From Caldilineaceae bacterium (GTDB lineage Bacteria > Chloroflexota > Anaerolineae > Caldilineales > Caldilineaceae), in NCBI GenBank assembly GCA_019637685.1, contig JAHBVF010000016.1, positions 1 to 64,000 of the forward strand: a DNA stretch of 64,000 bases, read 5' to 3'. The notes under the pieces are model-generated. The model was not told where the DNA came from and searched no databases. It saw only the letters and a program-made list of their open reading frames with translations. The position numbers were made by a program, and so were the translations under genes. Shown here in pieces: positions 20,800 to 27,813 of the stretch (positions are counted from its first letter, which is position 1; each line of letters starts with the position of its first letter).

Positions 20800-21507
20800 T
20801 TAGGGCTGAGCGCCCACAAATTCCGCCGTGACAAATATCCGGTGGGTCGATGAAAAGTCCGGCCAGCCTGTAATCAGCGTCAGGCGAGGCGTTCCGCTCT
20901 GGGCTGTCATCTCTGCGTCCAAGTTTTCTTCCGCGGCTGGGTCTTCGGAAATTTCTATGGGTTCGCTGACTTCGCTGACCTGATAGACAAATACGTTCCC
21001 ATCCGTGTCTGTAATGTGGATTTCCTGGCCTACGACTACTTCGCCCAGGGCCAGTGGGGCCAGGAGAGCGTCCCCCAAAAGCTGGTGGCCGGAAATGACC
21101 AGATTGCCCGCCGCGCCCGCGCCCACGCTGTTCACATGCCATCCCAGCGCGTCGTCCGGCAGAACCCAGACGGTTGTGCGCTTGCCGGCCACATCAGCCA
21201 CACGCCAGCTCATTGGGACAACCGGCACGTCCATCCCAATGGCGGGAATGCTGAGCCGGGACGGTGGCGCGGTATCTTCCGGGGCCAGGGCGTCGGTGCG
21301 TTCTACGCCAGGCGAAGGCGTAGCGGTGGCCGCGCTCTGCGCGCTGACAGATGTTGCCGCGGCTGTGGGTGTCGGCGGTGGCGGGGTGCTTGTGGCTGCT
21401 TCGGGGATGGGAACCGGTTGGCATCCAGCCAAAAGAAGCACAAAGAGTATTGATAACAATGCGAGGCCAAAAGCACGCTGCCTTACGGTCGAGATCAGCT
21501 TCATCAA
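20800..21507 (-). CDS. Sortase-like lipoprotein lacking the catalytic cysteine
   Basis: 235 residues. Lipoprotein signal with LLLAGC (Cys29), a Thr/Pro-rich spacer (about 35-68), then a sortase fold (about 83-235). The histidine is present in SGHQ (His141) and the arginine in THR (Arg223), but the cysteine, expected in TLxTCxP, is glycine (TLITGWP, Gly214). It cannot act as a normal transpeptidase if this reading is right. It may be a pseudo-enzyme, for example a binding domain. First gene of the minus-strand glycan block. Confidence 0.75.
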   Translation of the reverse strand: MMKLISTVRQRAFGLALLSILFVLLLAGCQPVPIPEAATSTPPPPTPTAAATSVSAQSAATATPSPGVERTDALAPEDTAPPSRLSIPAIGMDVPVVPMSWRVADVAGKRTTVWVLPDDALGWHVNSVGAGAAGNLVISGHQLLGDALLAPLALGEVVVGQEIHITDTDGNVFVYQVSEVSEPIEISEDPAAEENLDAEMTAQSGTPRLTLITGWPDFSSTHRIFVTAEFVGAQP

Positions 21508-21639
21508 TCCATCCTTTTTCTACCACTGGGCTGTCAGGGACATGGGAATCGTTTACCATAACGCCGAATAAAACAACTTGGTTCCCGCATCTATTCTACA
21601 GAGAACAGGACGTTTGTGCAAAGCGCAAGGGAGTCTCTC

Positions 21640-21670
21640 TTGCAGCGGCTTATAGCGATTGTGATATACT
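21640..21670 (+). promoter_or_regulatory. Promoter for the small conserved protein and F420 reductase genes
   Basis: TTGCAG (21640-21645), 19 bases, then TGA-TATACT (extended -10, TATACT at 21665-21670). It diverges from the sortase-like gene. The gap 21508-21739 holds nothing else I recognise. Confidence 0.45.
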
Positions 21671-21739
21671 GGGCGCATATTCGTTGTGCCGCAAGTATGG
21701 CGATTTGAAGCCAACTCACCTAATTCAATGAGGGCAATG

Positions 21740-22039
21740 ATGGTAAAAGTCCTGATCAGTTATGATATGCGAGAAGGACGGGAAGAGGAGTGCCAGCGCT
21801 ATGTGATGCAGACGCTGGGGCCTGGGATGGCCCAATTGGGGCTGCGTATCACCGATGCCTGGTATACGCTGTGGGGCAACGCGCCGCAAATTATGGGCGG
21901 GGGTGTATTGGAAACAGAAGCAGAAGCGTCGCGGATGATCAATTCCCAGGAGTGGAGCGATCTGATTGATGGCCTGCACCCGCTGGTGGAAAACTTCCGC
22001 ATCCGTATTATTGACGCGACCGGTCGCTTTCAGTACTAA
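21740..22039 (+). CDS. Small protein of unknown function, ferredoxin-like (dimeric alpha/beta barrel) in appearance
   Basis: 99 residues starting MVKVLISYDMREG. The start at 21740 is chosen from ATGs at 21728, 21737 and 21740 because GAGGG lies five bases before it. The beta-alpha-beta pattern and the MGGGVLETEAEASRMI region resemble NIPSNAP/EthD-like dimeric barrels, but no catalytic motif is visible. It precedes the F420 reductase gene by 59 bases and probably shares its transcript. Confidence 0.6.
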   Translation: MVKVLISYDMREGREEECQRYVMQTLGPGMAQLGLRITDAWYTLWGNAPQIMGGGVLETEAEASRMINSQEWSDLIDGLHPLVENFRIRIIDATGRFQY

Positions 22040-22098
22040 TTTTTGATTTCTCCACCCCACCCCACGCACTGCCTTCGTGCAGAAAACAGGATTTCCCA

Positions 22099-22785
22099 AT
22101 GACACCAATCTCTTCTGCCAAGCCCACCCTCGCCGTCATCGGGGGAACCGGAGCCGAAGGCTCTGGCCTGGCCTTGCGCTGGGCCGCGGCCGGCTACCCG
22201 GTGATCATCGGCAGCCGCAGCCAGGAAAAGGCAGCGACAGTGGCCGCGGCGTTGAGCGCTGAACTGCCCGCGGGCTGCTCGCCCATCACTGGCGACGAGA
22301 ACGCCGCGGCCGCGGCCGCGGGCCAGGTGGTGGTGCTCAGCGTGCCCTATGCCGCGCAGGAGGGCACAATCGCGCAGATTGCCGCGGCTTGCCAGGGCAA
22401 AGTGGTGGTGACTGTGGATGTTCCCCTGCAACCGCCGAAGGTGAGCACTGTTTGGCGACCCGCGGGTGGCTCGGCCGCGCAGGAAGCCCAGACCCAATTG
22501 GGGGAAGGGGTGCGGGTGGCCGCGGCCTTTCAGAATGTGAGCGCGGCCCATTTGAAGGACCTCTCCCACGAAGTGGCCTGCGACATTCTTGTCACCGGCG
22601 ACGACAAAGCAGCCAAAGACATCGCCATTGAACTGGCCCGCGCCGCTGGAATGTTCGGGCTGGACGCTGGCCCCCTGGCCAACGCATCGGTGGTGGAAGG
22701 GCTGACCGCTCTTCTGATTGGCGTCAACATCCGCAACAAAATCAAAAGCAGCGGGATTCGCATTACAGGCATTCCCAGAGAATAG
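22099..22785 (+). CDS. NADPH-dependent F420 reductase-like protein
   Basis: 228 residues. N-terminal Rossmann motif LAVIGGTGAEGSGLALRWA followed by GSRSQEKA, whose Arg/Ser residues favour NADP phosphate. The whole length matches NADPH:F420 oxidoreductases (about 220). It would exchange hydride between NADPH and coenzyme F420 in the cytoplasm; Chloroflexota commonly carry F420 enzymes. Homologues acting on other substrates exist, and no F420 biosynthesis gene is in the window, so the cofactor is inferred. Confidence 0.8.
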   Translation: MTPISSAKPTLAVIGGTGAEGSGLALRWAAAGYPVIIGSRSQEKAATVAAALSAELPAGCSPITGDENAAAAAAGQVVVLSVPYAAQEGTIAQIAAACQGKVVVTVDVPLQPPKVSTVWRPAGGSAAQEAQTQLGEGVRVAAAFQNVSAAHLKDLSHEVACDILVTGDDKAAKDIAIELARAAGMFGLDAGPLANASVVEGLTALLIGVNIRNKIKSSGIRITGIPRE

Positions 22786-22797
22786 AAGAGACAACAG

Positions 22798-22842
22798 AAA
22801 CGGGAAAGGGGGAGCTGAGATCGCTTCCTCTTTCCCGTTTTA
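22798..22842. terminator. Bidirectional terminator between convergent genes
   Basis: 11-bp stem AAACGGGAAAG/CTTTCCCGTTT (22798-22808 with 22830-22840), with A and T runs, between the F420 reductase gene and the minus-strand isomerase gene. Confidence 0.8.
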
Positions 22843-22877
22843 TCCTTCATTCGAATCTTTCCGTTGTTGCCCGTCGG

Positions 22878-23759
22878 CTACCGACTCCCGGCCATCTCTA
22901 CGATCCGGCGCAGGTTGTCGTGGCCCAGTTGCACCCCGAACAGCACATCCTCGATCCCCTCGTATTCCACAGACAGCACACCGTCGTAGCCATCCCGGCG
23001 CATCACATTCAGGCATTGCAAAATGGGCACCGCGCCGTGGCCGATGATGGCCCCGCGCAGGAAGTTGCCCGCCCGGCTTTCAAACCAGCCCTGGCCGGGC
23101 GGAAAATCTGTGCCCGGTTTCACGTGGAAGTCTTTGGCGTGGCAGTGAAAGGCAAAGGGCATCAGCCGTCCCACAGCAGAGGTCGGCTCGTCGTCCGCGC
23201 AGAGGAAGTTGCCCATATCCACCAGCACGCCGAAATTGCTGTGGTCCACTGCGGTGACAAGCTGCTCCACCCGTCGGCTTTCCTGGCAAAAGAAGCCGTG
23301 GTTCTCCACCATTGTGCGGATGCCTTTGGCCGCGGCATATTCGGTGACGGCCCGACAGCCATCTGCCAGCCGGGGCAAGGCCGCGCCAAAGCTGCGGGGG
23401 CCGGTGTGATCCGCAGGCCAACCGGCAGACGCGTCGTGGCGCATGCCCGGCACACCCAGAATCTCAGCGATGTCCACTTCGCGCTGCACCCGGGCAATCT
23501 CCGCCTGCAGATCCCCGCCAGAGCCGCGCAGAAAGTCCGCGCCGATGGTGTAGTTGACGATAGGCAGCCCCACCCGCTCGGATTCTTCCCGCAATTCGCG
23601 GGCAAACGCGGGCAGGCTCTTGCCTTCAGGCACGGCGATTGTGGAAAATTCGATGGCGTCAAAGCCGATCTCTTTGGCTTTGGCAATGACTTCGATCTGT
23701 GCCATTTGGCCTGATCGCACCAGACGCACGAAACTGTAGGAACTTACTCCGATTTGCAT
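22878..23759 (-). CDS. Sugar phosphate isomerase/epimerase family TIM-barrel protein
   Basis: 293 residues beginning MQIGVSSYSFVRLV. AP endonuclease 2/xylose-isomerase-like barrel: GFDAIEFS, VENHGFF, VDMGNFL, HCHAKDFHVK and the C-terminal SVEYEGIED supply the usual metal-binding Glu, Asp and His residues. Members epimerise or isomerise sugars and inositol derivatives; the substrate is unknown. It lies 84 bases downstream of an esterase gene on the same strand, suggesting joint use of an acylated or substituted sugar. Confidence 0.83.
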   Translation of the reverse strand: MQIGVSSYSFVRLVRSGQMAQIEVIAKAKEIGFDAIEFSTIAVPEGKSLPAFARELREESERVGLPIVNYTIGADFLRGSGGDLQAEIARVQREVDIAEILGVPGMRHDASAGWPADHTGPRSFGAALPRLADGCRAVTEYAAAKGIRTMVENHGFFCQESRRVEQLVTAVDHSNFGVLVDMGNFLCADDEPTSAVGRLMPFAFHCHAKDFHVKPGTDFPPGQGWFESRAGNFLRGAIIGHGAVPILQCLNVMRRDGYDGVLSVEYEGIEDVLFGVQLGHDNLRRIVEMAGSR

Positions 23760-23843
23760 TGTCAGACTCCCGTCTTAAGAATTGGAACGCGGATACATAC
23801 GGAAAGGGTGGATTGACGCCGACAAACCCAGTCTTCGTCGCTG

Positions 23844-25055
23844 TCAATCCGCGTGCTGATTTTCAGAATTGCCTGTGTTTTGTGGCGCGGATCCCAGCCA
23901 GGCGTCCAGCCAGGCAAACGCCTCGTCCTGCATCGCACCGTCGAATTTGTGGCCGCCTGGATAGAAGGAGCAGCGGTAGCGGTCCGCCGCGCCGGCTTTG
24001 GCATAGACCGCGGCCAGGATGCGGTCGGCCCGTTCCATCTCTGGCATTGTAAAGAGAGAGTCTTCCCGGTTGTTGAGCACAAGTGTGGGCAGGGGAACCC
24101 GCAATCCCAATATCTCCGGATAGTCCAGTTCGGTGGACAGCAGGGGCGTGTAGCACATCCACGTGTGGGTGTGGCATTTGTGGAGCAGATAGTCCCGCCA
24201 GGTGGTCATCATTCCCACACAGACCGCGGCGCGGATGCGTTCGTCTGCCCCGGCCAGATGAACCGTGCGCAGACCGCCGCCGGAAAGTCCTCCACAGCCC
24301 ACCCGGCTGGCATCCACATCAGGCCGGGCACAGAGCACATCCAGCGCGGCCCTGTCCTCAGCCAGAAAGACACCGGGCCAGGTGGTCCCCGCGGAAAAGA
24401 GCGACTTGGCCATCAGATGTTCGTGGGTTCCCGCCCAGCGGTTATAGGCGTCGATATTTTCTGGCTTCTCTGGATCGTCGTCGGTCAGGCCGGCCCGCAA
24501 AAAGTCTGGCATATCGGCCAGGCGCACGCGACGGCTGGCAAAGGCAAAGGCGTCGTGGACGAGGACGACGTAGCCCCGTTTTGCCATCTGATTGGCCCAG
24601 GCGTAGCCGCCGTAGTAGTGGCGCTGGTGCTCGGCCATCATCGGGTGCTGGTCGTCGTCTGTGCGGGTGATCTTGCGCTTGCCAAAGTATTTGTTGCCGC
24701 CGTGATCGTGCAGAGCCAGCAAGGCGGGCAGCTTTCCCGCCGCGCCCGCGGGTTTGAGCAGGATAGCTTCCGTGCGCGGTCCATAGGCCAACTGCCAGGA
24801 AAGCTCCTCCACTGCCAGCCCGTCATAGGCATAGCGGCGATGGACAGTCACATCGGCGGGAGCGCCCGTGTCAGGCGAAGCCACCCGTTCCTGAAAACGA
24901 GCACGGGCCGCGCCGCGCCAGGCGTCCACATCGGTCCAGTCGGCCCGACGGAACGAGAAGGCAGGCGGCTCGTCGCCTGCAAGAGACGCGGCCCAAGGAC
25001 CGTAGCCGCCGATCATAGAAGGGGTGTTCATCGCATCTGCATTTGTCATCATCAC
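23844..25055 (-). CDS. Alpha/beta hydrolase of the acetyl xylan esterase-like (Abhydrolase_7) type
   Basis: 403 residues. The nucleophile elbow GLSGGG, an acidic residue in NNREDSLF and His in YPGGHKFDG form the triad; LALHDHGGNK is the oxyanion-side loop. The lid-bearing layout and length fit the Abhydrolase_7 group of esterases. No signal peptide is seen, so it acts in the cytoplasm, perhaps deacylating imported sugars. Three near-N-terminal Met codons (25055, 25052, 25049) and one at 25031 leave the exact start open. Confidence 0.78.
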   Translation of the reverse strand: MMMTNADAMNTPSMIGGYGPWAASLAGDEPPAFSFRRADWTDVDAWRGAARARFQERVASPDTGAPADVTVHRRYAYDGLAVEELSWQLAYGPRTEAILLKPAGAAGKLPALLALHDHGGNKYFGKRKITRTDDDQHPMMAEHQRHYYGGYAWANQMAKRGYVVLVHDAFAFASRRVRLADMPDFLRAGLTDDDPEKPENIDAYNRWAGTHEHLMAKSLFSAGTTWPGVFLAEDRAALDVLCARPDVDASRVGCGGLSGGGLRTVHLAGADERIRAAVCVGMMTTWRDYLLHKCHTHTWMCYTPLLSTELDYPEILGLRVPLPTLVLNNREDSLFTMPEMERADRILAAVYAKAGAADRYRCSFYPGGHKFDGAMQDEAFAWLDAWLGSAPQNTGNSENQHAD

Positions 25056-25083
25056 TTTTCTCCAGAATATCAGATACTGTTGT

Positions 25084-25112
25084 TGGTTTTTTTGCCCAGG
25101 AGGAGTATAGTA
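25084..25112 (+). promoter_or_regulatory. Promoter for kup
   Basis: TTGGTT (25084-25089), 17 bases, TATAGT (25107-25112). It diverges from the esterase gene. No c-di-AMP (ydaO) riboswitch signature is visible in the short leader. Confidence 0.5.
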
Positions 25113-25171
25113 GATTGTCGTGGATTACGCGATTCTCCATAGTTTATCACAGATCGATGAGGCCGAGCTTT

Positions 25172-27118
25172 ATGTCGATTGCACAGCAGGAAAACGAGCA
25201 CAGCGAATACGAAGAAAATGGCCGCGAAGAGAACGGCCACCGAGCAGACCCAAAAGGCAAATATCTGGCCTTGCTGGCTCTGGGCGCGTTGGGCGTTGTC
25301 TACGGGGACATCGGCACCAGCCCGCTCTACGCCTTTCGCGAGTCATTCCACGAAGGCTACGGGCTGGAAGTATCCCCTGCCAATATTCTGGGCATTCTCT
25401 CCCTGATTTTCTGGGCGTTGATGATTGTGATCTCCATCAAATATATTGTCTTTGTGATGCGTGCCGACAACCGGGGCGAAGGCGGCATTCTGGCCCTCAC
25501 AGCGCTCATCCTTCCCCCTGGCGGTCCCCAGCGCTACAACCGCCGCTATCTACTCATTCTGCTCGGCCTCTTTGGCACAGCCCTGCTCTATGGCGACGGG
25601 ATGATCACACCAGCCATCTCCGTCCTCTCCGCGGTGGAGGGGCTGGAAGTGGCGACGCCTTTCTTTCAGCCCTACATCATCCCCATCACCATTGCCATTC
25701 TGATTGTACTCTTTCTTTTTCAAAGCCAGGGCACAGAACGGGTGGGCAAAGTCTTTGGCCCGCTGACGTTAGTCTGGTTTGTGGTGCTGGCGCTGCTCGG
25801 TCTGCGCTGGATTGTGCGCGAACCTGCCATTTTGGCCGCGATCAATCCGCTTCACGGCATTCAGTTTTTTATACGAAATGGCACGCCTGGTTTTCTGGTG
25901 CTTGGCTCAGTCTTTCTGGTGGTCACAGGCGGCGAAGCCCTCTACGCGGATATGGGGCACTTTGGCAGTGCGCCCATTCGCCTGGCCTGGTTTGCCATAG
26001 TTCTGCCCGCGCTTCTCCTCAACTATTTCGGCCAGGGCGCGCTGCTGTTGGCAAACCCGGCCGCGGTGGAAAATCCCTTCTACCGAATGACCCCGGAATG
26101 GGCACTCTATCCGATTGTCATATTAGCCACAATGGCTGCTATTATCGCGTCTCAGGCGCTGATCACCGGCGCTTTTTCCCTGACAATGCAGGCCGTCCAA
26201 CTGGGCTATTTGCCCCGCGTGGCCATCCGCCACACATCCCCCCACGAACCGGGACAAATATACATTCCGGCCATCAATTGGGTGCTGATGGTGGCCTGTC
26301 TGTCGCTGGTTCTGGCTTTTGGTTCTTCTACCAATTTGGCCGCGGCCTATGGGGTGGCGGTGACAACCACAATGGTCATCACAACGCTGTTGCTCTTTGT
26401 CGTGGCCCGGGAACAGTGGGACTGGCCCCTGTATACAGCGCTGGGATTGACTGTGCTCTTTCTCATTGTCGATCTGGCCTTCTGGGGCGCGAACCTCTCC
26501 AAAATACCCGCAGGTGGCTGGTTCCCATTGGTGATCGGTGCCGCGGTGTTCGTCCTGATGACCACGTGGAAACGGGGCCGCGAGATTTTGGCCCAACGGC
26601 TGCGCGCAGGCACGATTCCCTTTGCCGAGTTTATCGAGCAGATCTACGCGGAAGACCCGGTGCGGGTGCAAGGAACCGCGGTCTTTATGTCCAGCAATCC
26701 CAAGGCCGCCCCGCCTGCGCTGCTGCACAACTGGCGACACAATCACATTCTGCATCAGCGAGTCATCCTGCTCTCTGTCCACAGCGCAGAACGCCCCCGG
26801 GTTCCCCGCTCAGAAAAAGTCAGTGTGGAAGAATTGGGTGATGGCTTTTATCAGATAATTCTCTCGTTTGGCTTTATGGAAACCCCCAATGTACCCCTGG
26901 GATTGCGCCTGGCCCGCCACAAAGGGCTGGAATTAGGCATGGCAGATATCAGTTATTTCCTGGGGCGGGAACGGTTGTATGCGACCAGTCGGCCCGGCAT
27001 GGCTATCTGGCGGGAAAAGCTCTTTGCCCTGATGAGCCGCAACGCCATCAGCGCCACCGACTTTTTCCGGCTGCCGCCCAATCAGGTGGTGGAGCTGGGC
27101 ACGCTGGTGGAATTGTGA
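25172..27118 (+). CDS. kup: Low-affinity K+ uptake protein Kup
   Basis: 648 residues from ATG 25172, chosen because GAGG lies nine bases upstream; in-frame ATGs at 25157 and 25043 are alternatives. The signature GVVYGDIGTSPLYAFRE is followed by MRADNRGEGG and about 12 membrane helices to residue 430, then a cytoplasmic C-terminal domain. Kup imports K+ with H+. In some bacteria Kup is inhibited by c-di-AMP; a PgpH-type phosphodiesterase is encoded at 5477. An inverted repeat follows the gene at once. Confidence 0.95.
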   Translation: MSIAQQENEHSEYEENGREENGHRADPKGKYLALLALGALGVVYGDIGTSPLYAFRESFHEGYGLEVSPANILGILSLIFWALMIVISIKYIVFVMRADNRGEGGILALTALILPPGGPQRYNRRYLLILLGLFGTALLYGDGMITPAISVLSAVEGLEVATPFFQPYIIPITIAILIVLFLFQSQGTERVGKVFGPLTLVWFVVLALLGLRWIVREPAILAAINPLHGIQFFIRNGTPGFLVLGSVFLVVTGGEALYADMGHFGSAPIRLAWFAIVLPALLLNYFGQGALLLANPAAVENPFYRMTPEWALYPIVILATMAAIIASQALITGAFSLTMQAVQLGYLPRVAIRHTSPHEPGQIYIPAINWVLMVACLSLVLAFGSSTNLAAAYGVAVTTTMVITTLLLFVVAREQWDWPLYTALGLTVLFLIVDLAFWGANLSKIPAGGWFPLVIGAAVFVLMTTWKRGREILAQRLRAGTIPFAEFIEQIYAEDPVRVQGTAVFMSSNPKAAPPALLHNWRHNHILHQRVILLSVHSAERPRVPRSEKVSVEELGDGFYQIILSFGFMETPNVPLGLRLARHKGLELGMADISYFLGRERLYATSRPGMAIWREKLFALMSRNAISATDFFRLPPNQVVELGTLVEL

Positions 27119-27126
27119 GCCATCCG

Positions 27127-27209
27127 CAGTAGACCGCGGGCGACGAACCACCAGCCGCTTCCTGCACCTCCTCCGCGGCAGACCACACCCCGTGGCCTGC
27201 GGTCTACTG
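27127..27209. repeat. 11-bp inverted repeat just after kup
   Basis: CAGTAGACCGC (27127-27137) pairs perfectly with 27199-27209; the 61-base interior contains further short complementary pieces. It may stabilise or end the kup mRNA, but no T-run is present. The rest of 27119-27437 holds no gene I can support. Confidence 0.6.
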
Positions 27210-27327
27210 GTTCTGCGTAGGCCGGCGACAAATCAGTTGTCGGCTTGCTTTCCCATACCCCTCGCTTGAATCCAATGGATAACCGGGCAAAACTAGCCAC
27301 TGCGCCAGTGCGCGGCCTCTCTGTCCG

Positions 27328-27336
27328 TGGTATAAA
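27328..27336 (+). promoter_or_regulatory. Candidate extended -10 promoter for the nap operon
   Basis: TGG followed by TATAAA (27331-27336), about 100 bases before napD. No clear -35 box and no obvious FNR or NarL site is seen. Confidence 0.3.
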
Positions 27337-27437
27337 TTACACAACCTGGCGTTTATGACAACAGTCATACCCTTTCCTGCTGGAACATCAGTAGACTGGC
27401 CGCGATGGTTTTGTGAAATTTTACACAGGGAACCCTC

Positions 27438-27740
27438 ATGCCCATCAAAAGCTATATTGCCTATCCCGTGTTGGGAAAGAAGGAGCGGCTGCAACGTGCT
27501 CTGATCGCTATGCCCGAATGCGAAGTGCTGCCTGCCGCGGAGCACGACCTGCTGGTGCTGGTCACCGACACCCCCAACGAAGACGCCGAGAAGCAGTTGG
27601 CCGCCCGCTTGCAGGCAGTGGCCGAACTGCAATGTCTGGCCCTCGTCTCCGGCTATCAGGACCCGACAGACGGGGACGAGGCGAATACCACGCCGATGGC
27701 CACGATTCCGTTGGCCCGAAGCGCGAAACGTGAAACGTGA
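27438..27740 (+). CDS. napD: NapD, chaperone for the periplasmic nitrate reductase
   Basis: 100 residues, ferredoxin-like fold. SYIAYPVLGKKERLQRAL, MPECEVLPAAEHDLLVLV and the C-terminal acidic region match NapD, which binds the twin-arginine signal of NapA and holds it until the molybdenum cofactor is inserted. It is directly upstream of napA, which supports the call. The last codons fall inside a palindromic repeat (27725-27780), so the C-terminal tail is probably repeat-derived. Confidence 0.85.
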   Translation: MPIKSYIAYPVLGKKERLQRALIAMPECEVLPAAEHDLLVLVTDTPNEDAEKQLAARLQAVAELQCLALVSGYQDPTDGDEANTTPMATIPLARSAKRET

Positions 27741-27783
27741 GTTTTCGTCGAGCGATCTCACGTTTTACGTTTCACGTTTCACG
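27725..27783. repeat. CGTGAAACGTGA-type iterated palindrome between napD and napA
   Basis: Arms 27725-27741 and 27757-27773 pair at 16 of 17 positions. They are built of a short unit, ACGTTTC/GAAACGT, repeated two or three times per arm. The left arm overlaps the napD stop codon. Confidence 0.75.
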
Positions 27784-27813
27784 CCCACGATTTTCCGAGA
27801 GGAAGCCTAACCC

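Noticed and set aside
25056..25171. c-di-AMP (ydaO) riboswitch before kup
   Set aside because: The leader is too short and lacks the conserved ydaO segments; a simple promoter is seen instead.
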